DNA of 14,610 nt from Actinomycetota bacterium (GTDB lineage Bacteria; Actinomycetota; Humimicrobiia; Humimicrobiales; Humimicrobiaceae), in contig JACIXO010000006.1 in assembly GCA_014360385.1 (NCBI GenBank), forward strand, positions 1 to 14,610, in the 5' to 3' direction. Positions 6,499 through 13,198 of the stretch are shown here, one piece after another; the first letter of the stretch is position 1, and every line of letters starts with the position of its first letter. Made by a program: the position numbers and the translations under genes. The notes beneath the pieces were generated by a model that did no database searches, was not told where the DNA came from, and saw nothing but the letters and a program-made list of their open reading frames with translations.

Positions 6499-7092
6499 AT
6501 GGGTGTAAGTGTAGTAATGAGTGTAAGGTTAGCAGAAAAGGAAAAAATTTATAGAAGGGATGCACCTATTCTCTATCTTGTAAAGAATGATGCCGAAGAA
6601 GAGGGGAAAAAAATTCTTTATGTCAATAAAAGCATTTTTCCTATTCTTCTGGTCGTCATTTCATTCTTATGTCTGGGAGTTCTTTTTAATATTGGTTTAA
6701 GGGTTCAGAATATAAGTTATGAAAGAAGGATGTATGAGATAGGACAGATGATCTCCCTTGAAGAGGAAAGAAGAGATAGACTTTTACTTGAGATATCTGA
6801 GCTTAAGTCTCCTTCCAGAGTGATAAGCAAGGTTGAGAATGGATCTAATATAGAAGGCAGTCCTGGTATTACTTCCGATATAAGGATGTCAAATGATATA
6901 AAGGTTGTAGAGATACCTGGAGATCTTAATCTATCACAAAGTACTTCTTCTGATGGAGAAATTTATAGTTCTACTTCAGAGCATTCTTCTTCTTTTGAAA
7001 GGGGATATGATAACGTGTTAGGAGTTATATATTATGTTCAGGATATCATAATGGTTATGTCAGAGAGTGTTCTTACATTCTTTATTCCTTAA
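6499..7092 (+). CDS. ftsL: FtsL-like septum formation protein with long C-terminal tail
   Basis: Identified by position between rsmH and a class B PBP and by topology. A charged N-terminal cytoplasmic part (1-45) is followed by one membrane span (about 46-66), then a charged helix likely to form a coiled coil (about 70-105, with YERRMYEIGQ and LEEERRDRLLLEISELK). FtsL bridges FtsB and FtsQ and helps activate FtsW-FtsI at the septum. FtsL diverges quickly, so the sequence alone is weak evidence. The odd part is the tail: residues 110-197 form a serine-rich stretch (QSTSSDGEIYSSTSEHSSS) ending in a hydrophobic segment, making the protein longer than usual. No Shine-Dalgarno site precedes ATG 6499; ATG 6517 is an alternative start. 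The PBP gene follows 18 bases later. Confidence 0.7.
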   Translation: MGVSVVMSVRLAEKEKIYRRDAPILYLVKNDAEEEGKKILYVNKSIFPILLVVISFLCLGVLFNIGLRVQNISYERRMYEIGQMISLEEERRDRLLLEISELKSPSRVISKVENGSNIEGSPGITSDIRMSNDIKVVEIPGDLNLSQSTSSDGEIYSSTSEHSSSFERGYDNVLGVIYYVQDIIMVMSESVLTFFIP

Positions 7093-7110
7093 TTTCTAAG
7101 AATTCTAAAA

Positions 7111-8811
7111 ATGATTAGAGAGAATAATCTTAAATCAAACAGGAAAAGAATATATTTCCTGTTTTTTTTGTTTTTGGTGGCATTTGGTCTGGTAATTTAT
7201 AGATTAATTTCAATCCAGTATATATATGCTGCCAAATATAAGAATTATGCAGAGTATCAGCAAAAGGACGAATTCATAATAAACTCTAAAAGAGGTAAAA
7301 TATTAGACAGAAATAGAGTGGAGCTTGCTATCAGCTTGATTGAAAGAACGGTGTATGCCAATCCAAAGCTTGTTGAGGACCCTGAACGGGAGGCAGAAAT
7401 CCTGGCTGAAATGCTGGACCTTGATGCAGATGAGGTAAGGGAGAAGCTTGAGAATCGTGATCTGGGATTTGTCTATCTCAAAAGGAAAGTGAGTGCTGAG
7501 AAGGCTGAAGCAGTTGGTGAATTAAACCTTCCAGGGATATATATCCAGAACGAGGCTGAAAGATATTATCCGCAAGGAACCCTCGCGGCTTCCGTGGTAG
7601 GTTTTGTAGGTTTGGATGGAAATGGACTTTCCGGGGTTGAACTTGAATATGAGAAATTTCTAAGGGGCATAGATGGAAAGATGGTTGCTGAGAAAGATGT
7701 ATTTGGAAATATAATTCCTGGCAGGGAAGATGTTTATATAGCTCCTGTTGATGGAGCTGATGTTATACTCACTATAGATTCACAGATCCAATATATAGCG
7801 GAAAAACAGCTGGAGGAAACTGTAAAAAAGTACAATGCTTTAAGAGGTATAGCAATAGTCATGAACCCTCGAACCGGTGAGATTTACTCCATGGCAAGTT
7901 ACCCTGGTTTTGACCCGAACTACTATGAAGAATATCAACCTGAGCTCTATAAGATTCAAGGAATCTCTTTTACTTATGAGCCTGGTTCTACTTTTAAGAT
8001 AGTGAATGTAGCTTCAGCCCTGGAAGGGGGGTATGTAGAGAGTGATTGGGAATTTAATCTCCCGCCGAGCATTAAGGTAGGGGATAAAGTGATTAAGGAA
8101 ATATTCAGAACTTACAATATTAACTATTCAGTTAAAGAAATTATACAGCATTCAAGTAATGTAGGCGCCGTTACAATTGCTCTGAGAATGGGTGAAAAAG
8201 CATTCTGGGAAAGTATGAAGAAGTTTGGATTTGGGGAATTGACTGGTATAGATTTGCCAGGTGAGGAGCGCGGGATTTTACATAATTACAAGACATGGCC
8301 TGCTTCGATGATAGGAGCCCTTGCAATTGGGCAGAGCATATCAGTTACTCCTATTCAGCTTCTGAGAGCGGTGTGTTGTGTTGCAAATGGTGGGTATCTT
8401 GTAACTCCTAGAATAATAAAAGAAATAAGACTTGGTGGAAATGTAATCAGCTCTCTTGAAGGTGGTGATTTTAAAGAGGTCATAAGTAAGGAAACCTCTG
8501 AGAAAGTTAAAGAAATGATGCTTGCAGTAGTTGAAGATGGGACAGGTACAAAGGCAAGTATTGAAGGCATAAAAGTTTGTGGCAAAACAGGAACGGCAGA
8601 GAAAGTTAACAGTAATGGTATAGGTTATGACGAGGGAAGAGTTATAACTTCTTTTATTGGTTTTGCTCCCTACGAGGACCCTGTAATTGCAACAATAGTC
8701 GTAATAGACGAACCTCAAGGTAGTGAAAACGAGATCTGGGGGGGAACAGTGGCAGCTCCTGTTTTCAGAGAGATTACGAAATTTGCATTATCCAGACTTA
8801 ATAACTCTTAA
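7111..8811 (+). CDS. ftsI: Class B penicillin-binding protein, FtsI type
   Basis: This is a peptidoglycan transpeptidase that crosslinks septal wall. The 566 residues start with a basic cytoplasmic tail and one membrane anchor (about 14-34). The PBP dimer domain follows, with RGKILDRN at 61-68. The penicillin-binding domain has the three active-site motifs STFK (S293 nucleophile, K296), SSN (348-350) and KTGT (K492). The protein stops soon after the catalytic domain with no PASTA repeats, so it resembles FtsI (PBP3) rather than SpoVD or PBP2x types that carry PASTA. It follows the ftsL-like gene by 18 bases and precedes murE by 5, fitting one transcript. No Shine-Dalgarno sequence precedes ATG 7111. 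Confidence 0.94.
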   Translation: MIRENNLKSNRKRIYFLFFLFLVAFGLVIYRLISIQYIYAAKYKNYAEYQQKDEFIINSKRGKILDRNRVELAISLIERTVYANPKLVEDPEREAEILAEMLDLDADEVREKLENRDLGFVYLKRKVSAEKAEAVGELNLPGIYIQNEAERYYPQGTLAASVVGFVGLDGNGLSGVELEYEKFLRGIDGKMVAEKDVFGNIIPGREDVYIAPVDGADVILTIDSQIQYIAEKQLEETVKKYNALRGIAIVMNPRTGEIYSMASYPGFDPNYYEEYQPELYKIQGISFTYEPGSTFKIVNVASALEGGYVESDWEFNLPPSIKVGDKVIKEIFRTYNINYSVKEIIQHSSNVGAVTIALRMGEKAFWESMKKFGFGELTGIDLPGEERGILHNYKTWPASMIGALAIGQSISVTPIQLLRAVCCVANGGYLVTPRIIKEIRLGGNVISSLEGGDFKEVISKETSEKVKEMMLAVVEDGTGTKASIEGIKVCGKTGTAEKVNSNGIGYDEGRVITSFIGFAPYEDPVIATIVVIDEPQGSENEIWGGTVAAPVFREITKFALSRLNNS

Positions 8812-8816
8812 ATTAA

Positions 8817-10301
8817 ATGAAGATAGCTGAATTAATAAAGGGATTGAAATTAAAAGAGATATCCGGCTATGTTGATTTAGAAATAAGAGACATATCCATA
8901 GATTCGAGAAAAGTCTCTAGAGATTGCCTTTTTGTAGCTATACCTGGCTTTAAATATGATGGACATGGTTTTGTTGAAGAAGCTATAAAAAAGGGAGCAA
9001 TATGCGTAGTCACACAGAAAAAAATGAAGCTACCACAAGGAGTGACTCAGATTATAGTAGAAAACAGTAGAGAGGCTCTTCCAATTATCTGCAGGAACTT
9101 CTTTGGTGACCCGAGCAGGTATTTAAGACTTATAGGTGTTACTGGAACTAACGGCAAGACTACCACCTGCTTCTTAATTGATTCAATTATGCGTTTTTCA
9201 GGTTTTAAAACCTCCCTTATAACTACAGTCAGTTCTTTCATAGGAAAGAGACCAGTAGCGTTTGATAGAACCACCCCCGATGCCCTCGATTTAAATCGAT
9301 TTCTTAAAGAGAGCATAAAAGAGGGAATAGAAATAGTTTGTATGGAAGTGTCTTCACATTCGATAGACTTGCATAGAGTAGACTTTCTGGATTTTGACTT
9401 TTTCGTCTTTACAAACTTATCCCAGGATCATCTGGACTATCACAAAAGCATGGATAGCTATTTCGAGACCAAAAAAAAACTTTTTCTCAAAGAATATAGG
9501 GAACTCTATGGAGGAAGAAAAGCAATTATCAATATTGACGATAGCTATGGAGAGAAGATAGCAGAAGTCACAGATCTTGATAAAATTTTGTACTCAATCA
9601 TAGACCCTGGTGTAGATATATTTGCTACAAACATCAGGAATAAGATTTCAGGTATGGAGATGGATGTCTATCTATCTGGTTATGGGAAATTGAGGATTTT
9701 TTCTCCCTTGTGTGGATATTTCAATGTCTATAACATACTGGCCTCAATTGGAGTGAGTGTTAGCCTTGGAGTGGATCTAGACTGTGTTGCGGAAGGGATA
9801 AGGGCAATGGAAGGTGTTAAGGGAAGGCTCGAGAGAATAAAACTTGATGGAGGTATTACTGCAGTAGTTGACTATGCGCATACCCCAGATGGGCTAAGGA
9901 AAGTTCTGGAGACCCTGAAATCAACAATTGAGCCTGGGGGAAGGATTATATGTGTGTTTGGTTGCGGAGGCGATAGAGACAGAGGTAAAAGAGAAATAAT
10001 GGGGAGTATTTCAGCTACGCTAGCAGACTTCACTATTATAACTTCAGACAATCCAAGAAGCGAAGATCCTGAATCAATAATGGAGATGATAGAGAAGGGT
10101 GTAATTGAAACAAAGTCTAAGAATTATATTAAGGAGCCCGACAGAGAAAAAGCGATTATTACTGCTCTCGACATGGCAAAAAAGGGAGATATTGTCTTGA
10201 TTGCTGGCAAGGGACACGAGGACTATCAAGAGTTTAAGGACTTTAGGATACCATTTAGTGACCAGGAAATAGTCAAAAAGTGGGCAGGTCAAAGTGGGTG
10301 A
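8817..10301 (+). CDS. murE: UDP-MurNAc-L-Ala-D-Glu:meso-diaminopimelate ligase MurE
   Basis: MurE adds the third stem-peptide residue to UDP-MurNAc-L-Ala-D-Glu with ATP in the cytoplasm. The 494 residues show the N-terminal uridine-binding domain (DISIDSRKV and FVAIPGFKYDGHGFV), P-loop GVTGTNGKTTT (107-117), TTPDALDL (152-159), EVSSHSIDLHRV (177-188), LSQDHLDYH (201-209), a lysine cluster at 219-221 that probably holds the carbamylated lysine, and a late GKGHEDYQ. DNPRSEDP (411-418) carries the arginine that reads the meso-diaminopimelate carboxylate; lysine-adding enzymes differ here. The start is 5 bases after the PBP stop and has no Shine-Dalgarno site, so reinitiation after PBP translation is plausible. 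The end overlaps murF by 8 bases. Confidence 0.97.
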   Translation: MKIAELIKGLKLKEISGYVDLEIRDISIDSRKVSRDCLFVAIPGFKYDGHGFVEEAIKKGAICVVTQKKMKLPQGVTQIIVENSREALPIICRNFFGDPSRYLRLIGVTGTNGKTTTCFLIDSIMRFSGFKTSLITTVSSFIGKRPVAFDRTTPDALDLNRFLKESIKEGIEIVCMEVSSHSIDLHRVDFLDFDFFVFTNLSQDHLDYHKSMDSYFETKKKLFLKEYRELYGGRKAIINIDDSYGEKIAEVTDLDKILYSIIDPGVDIFATNIRNKISGMEMDVYLSGYGKLRIFSPLCGYFNVYNILASIGVSVSLGVDLDCVAEGIRAMEGVKGRLERIKLDGGITAVVDYAHTPDGLRKVLETLKSTIEPGGRIICVFGCGGDRDRGKREIMGSISATLADFTIITSDNPRSEDPESIMEMIEKGVIETKSKNYIKEPDREKAIITALDMAKKGDIVLIAGKGHEDYQEFKDFRIPFSDQEIVKKWAGQSG

Positions 10302-11811
10302 GAGGATAAAAGTTGAAGAAATACTGTCCTGGACAGGTTCCAGGCTTATAAAAGGAGACATTAGTAAGAAAATTTTTTCTATTTCTACCGATACAAGGAC
10401 ATTAAAGATAGGTGATTTTTTTATCCCTTTAACCGGGCAGAATTATGATGGGCATTTTTTCATAAGCGAGGCACTTAAGAAAAAAGCTTCTGGATTTGTT
10501 TATGAGTCAGGAAAAAAAGAATATGTTGACTCTGAACTTAAGAAAGTAAATCCTGACTCAAATGATATTTTGATTTTCCAGACAGAAGATAATCTTGAGT
10601 TCCTCAAGCTTGTTGCTCGGGGTTATATGAGGAAATACAGGCCAACTGTAATAGGTATTACTGGAAGTAACGGTAAGACCACTACAAAGAATTTTTTGGT
10701 AAGTATAATTTCAAGAAAATACAATACAAGGTTTACGCCTGGCAATTATAATAATGAGATTGGTGTTTCCAAATCCATACTTAGCATTGATAGAAGTACC
10801 AGGTTTTTTGTTGCAGAGTTAGGGATGAGAGGAAAAGGTCAGATAAGAGCACTTTCTGACATTTGCAACGTTAACATTGGAGTCATAACAAATGTTGCGG
10901 AGTCACACCTTGAATTTTTTGGCAGCCTTGAAGAGATAGCATATGCTAAGGCTGAAATAGCAGAAATGATAAGGGAAAACGAAGGTGTGCTTTTCCTTAA
11001 TAGTGATAATGAATGGACCACCTTGATTAAAAGTGTTGTAAGCTGTGACATCCTCGAGTTTGGAAGTAAGAGAAATGGTGGCACCAATTACAGTTTCAAA
11101 GAAAAGAGCGTTGATAGATTTGGTAGATTTACATTTGATTTTTTTGAAGGAGAGAAAAGAATTGCAGAGATAAGTCTTGGTATCCCTGGTTATCACAACA
11201 TTTATAATGCCTGTGGAGCAGCCTCGGTATGTAGATACTTAGATATAGACCCGGCTGATGTAAAAGAAGGAATAGAAAGCTCATCCTGTGAAAGCTTAAG
11301 GATGGAAATTATAAAGAGGGATGGTAAGACTATTATTAATGACTCTTATAATGCCAACCCTGTCTCAGTTAAAAGTGCAATAGATACTCTGTGTGTGATT
11401 TCCAGGATGAACAGAGGAAGAAGTGTGGCTATCCTTGGGGACATGTTAGAGCTTGGAGAAGATTCAGTCAGACTTCACCGGGAAATAGGCAAGTATCTAT
11501 CAGAAAAAAGTGTTGATGTTTTAATAGCATGTGGTAAACTGGCATTTTATTTTTGTGAAGGGTATCTTAAGCCTTTAAAAGGTTCCCACTCTTCGCTGGG
11601 AAAAGTAAGCACTGGTAGTGAAGTAAGCAATGGTAATAAATTGAACATTTATAATTCTGGTGAGAGTGAACCCACGAAAGGATTGTGCTTTTATTTTAAG
11701 AATAAGGAAGAACTTGGAAAAAAATTAAAGAATCTAATTAAGCCAGGAGATTTTATACTTTTAAAAGGTTCAAGGGCTAATAAAATGGAAGAGATTGTGG
11801 CTTTCATTTAA
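10294..11811 (+). CDS. murF: UDP-MurNAc-tripeptide:D-alanyl-D-alanine ligase MurF
   Basis: MurF attaches D-Ala-D-Ala to complete the UDP-MurNAc-pentapeptide. Visible motifs are ISTDTRTLKIGDFFIPL near the N-terminus, P-loop GITGSNGKTTTKN (121-133), NNEIGVS, AELGMRGKGQI, NDSYNANP (349-356), AILGDMLELG, HREIG and a final LLKGSRANKMEEIV. The start is GTG 10294, overlapping the murE stop (10299-10301); AGGT at 10286-10289 is a weak ribosome site. At 505 residues it is about 50 longer than common MurF proteins. Much of the excess is a low-complexity insertion at about 430-462 in the C-terminal domain, which contains an in-frame duplication (VSTGSE, VSNGNK). Confidence 0.96.
   Translation: MGERIKVEEILSWTGSRLIKGDISKKIFSISTDTRTLKIGDFFIPLTGQNYDGHFFISEALKKKASGFVYESGKKEYVDSELKKVNPDSNDILIFQTEDNLEFLKLVARGYMRKYRPTVIGITGSNGKTTTKNFLVSIISRKYNTRFTPGNYNNEIGVSKSILSIDRSTRFFVAELGMRGKGQIRALSDICNVNIGVITNVAESHLEFFGSLEEIAYAKAEIAEMIRENEGVLFLNSDNEWTTLIKSVVSCDILEFGSKRNGGTNYSFKEKSVDRFGRFTFDFFEGEKRIAEISLGIPGYHNIYNACGAASVCRYLDIDPADVKEGIESSSCESLRMEIIKRDGKTIINDSYNANPVSVKSAIDTLCVISRMNRGRSVAILGDMLELGEDSVRLHREIGKYLSEKSVDVLIACGKLAFYFCEGYLKPLKGSHSSLGKVSTGSEVSNGNKLNIYNSGESEPTKGLCFYFKNKEELGKKLKNLIKPGDFILLKGSRANKMEEIVAFI
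11605..11640 (+). repeat. In-frame 18-base tandem duplication inside murF
   Basis: Two 18-base units (11605-11622 and 11623-11640) match at 15 of 18 positions and encode VSTGSE and VSNGNK (residues 438-449). They lie inside a serine/glycine/asparagine-rich insertion, probably a surface loop. This is the only such duplication I noticed inside a coding region. Confidence 0.7.
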
Positions 11812-11814
11812 GAC

Positions 11815-11965
11815 TTAAGATTTTAAGATTTAATACTTAATACTCGAGGTTCAGGACCAAAATGTGAGCTTCTTATTGCTTAAGATTACTTACTGGAACA
11901 ATTACTTACTGAAATATAAAAGATACAGGCATGCTAAGAGCTATAGTGTAGTATTAGTGTAGTAT
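11815..11965 (+). repeat. Four different short tandem duplications in the murF-mraY gap
   Basis: The gap holds TTAAGATT twice (11815-11830), TAATACT twice (11831-11844), a 16-base unit starting ATTACTTACTG twice (11885-11916, 14 of 16 identical), and TAGTGTAGTAT twice (11944-11965). The 8-, 7- and 11-base pairs are perfect. Each unit differs from the others. No gene, promoter or terminator is evident in this 185-base spacer. Confidence 0.75.
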
Positions 11966-11996
11966 ATATGAATAAAATAGATTTGAAAGTTAGGTT

Positions 11997-13010
11997 ATGA
12001 GCTGGATATTTCTGTCTATTATAGTAGGGGGGTTGATTTCACTTTTGACTACGCCTCTACTCATAAAGTTTGAAAAAGTTAGAAGGATTGGGGAAAGCAT
12101 AAGATTGGATGGTCCAAGCACCCATTCTGTTAAAAGCGGGACCCCTACCATGGGTGGATTAATACTGATGCTTTCTTCCACTATATCTTTTGCACTGGTA
12201 AGCCTGGTAAAGTATTACAGACATAATGTATTCAGCCGGGAGGGTGTATTTGTGCTTTCCATTTTCTTACTGTGCGGGATGATAGGATTTGTGGATGATT
12301 TTATATCTCTTAAGAATCGAAGATCACTCGGTCTCAGAGGCTGGGTTAAGATATTTCTTTTATTAGTGGTTTGCCTGTATTTTATACTTATGTCTGAATA
12401 TGTTCTTCATCTTGACACATCTTTAAATATACCTATCACCAATTTAAGAGTTGAGCTTGGTGGATGGTATTATGTAATAGCAGTTCTGGTAATACTCAGC
12501 ACAACAAATGCAGTGAATCTGACTGATGGACTTGATGGTCTAGCGGCGGGTTCCTCCTCCATTGTTCTTGCAGTTTTTTGTTTTATTGCTTTTCTCGAGT
12601 GGTCAATTCTAGAAGTTCCTTATGCTATTGATATAGGTGTGATCTGTGGAGCTGCCCTTGCTTCCTGCGTAGGATTTTTGTGGTGGAATACGGCTCCAGC
12701 AGAAATTTTTATGGGTGATGTCGGTTCTATTGGTCTTGGTGGACTTATAGCAGCAGTTTCGATTTTGTTAAAGCAGGAAATTCTTTTAATCCTTGTAGGA
12801 GGGTTATTTGTGATAGAGGCATTATCTGTAATTATTCAGGTTATGTGGTTTAAGCTTTTCAGGAAAAGAGTATTTAAGATGGCTCCCATTCATCACCATT
12901 TTGAACTTAAAGGTTGGCCAGAAATAAAAATTATAATAAGGTTCTGGCTTATATGTATCTTATTTGCGGGAACAGGGTTCTTTGTTTATTATCTCAAGTT
13001 TATAGATTAG
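11997..13010 (+). CDS. mraY: Phospho-N-acetylmuramoyl-pentapeptide-transferase MraY
   Basis: MraY transfers phospho-MurNAc-pentapeptide from UDP to undecaprenyl phosphate, forming lipid I at the inner face of the membrane. The 337-residue protein is strongly hydrophobic with about ten spans. The early motif SGTPTMGGL is followed by the catalytic aspartates D100/D101 (FVDDFISLK), NLTDGLDGLA (174-183, D177), FMGDVGSIGLGG (D241) and APIHHHFELKGW (H299-H301). Length and motifs are typical, so the enzyme should be active. It follows murF after a 185-base repeat-filled gap; TAGG just before ATG 11997 is too close to act as a good ribosome site. Confidence 0.97.
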   Translation: MSWIFLSIIVGGLISLLTTPLLIKFEKVRRIGESIRLDGPSTHSVKSGTPTMGGLILMLSSTISFALVSLVKYYRHNVFSREGVFVLSIFLLCGMIGFVDDFISLKNRRSLGLRGWVKIFLLLVVCLYFILMSEYVLHLDTSLNIPITNLRVELGGWYYVIAVLVILSTTNAVNLTDGLDGLAAGSSSIVLAVFCFIAFLEWSILEVPYAIDIGVICGAALASCVGFLWWNTAPAEIFMGDVGSIGLGGLIAAVSILLKQEILLILVGGLFVIEALSVIIQVMWFKLFRKRVFKMAPIHHHFELKGWPEIKIIIRFWLICILFAGTGFFVYYLKFID

Positions 13011-13022
13011 AGGTGTATACGA

Positions 13023-13042
13023 ATATTCCATAAATGGAGTAT
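13023..13042. repeat. Short palindrome just after mraY
   Basis: ATATTCCAT (13023-13031) and ATGGAGTAT (13034-13042) pair at all nine positions, one being G-U, around AA. It begins 12 bases after the mraY stop but is not followed by a T-run, so a terminator is unlikely. It may be an operator or an RNA hairpin. Confidence 0.4.
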
Positions 13043-13098
13043 GAGTTACAGAATGGGAATTGGTGTTGAGTTTATGAATTGCATAGAAGCTAAAGGGT

Positions 13099-13198
13099 AA
13101 AGATATATAGAAAGGATTTAGGGAAAGATATGGAGACAAAGATATGTGGATAAAGATATAGAACAAAAATATGGGGAGAAAGATATGGGCAGAGATAC
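13099..13198 (+). repeat. Degenerate 12-14-base tandem repeat reaching into murD
   Basis: AAAGATAT or a close variant recurs at 13099, 13112, 13124, 13138, 13152, 13165, 13179 and 13191, with steps of 12 to 14 bases. Five copies are exact AAAGATAT. The linkers are G-rich (GGGA, GGAGA, GGGGAG). The copy at 13179 supplies the murD ATG, and the preceding linker supplies its ribosome site. Confidence 0.75.

Noticed and set aside
13099..13198. Considered as a CRISPR-like array
   Set aside because: Units are 12-14 bases, degenerate and contiguous, with no unique spacers of uniform length and no cas genes.
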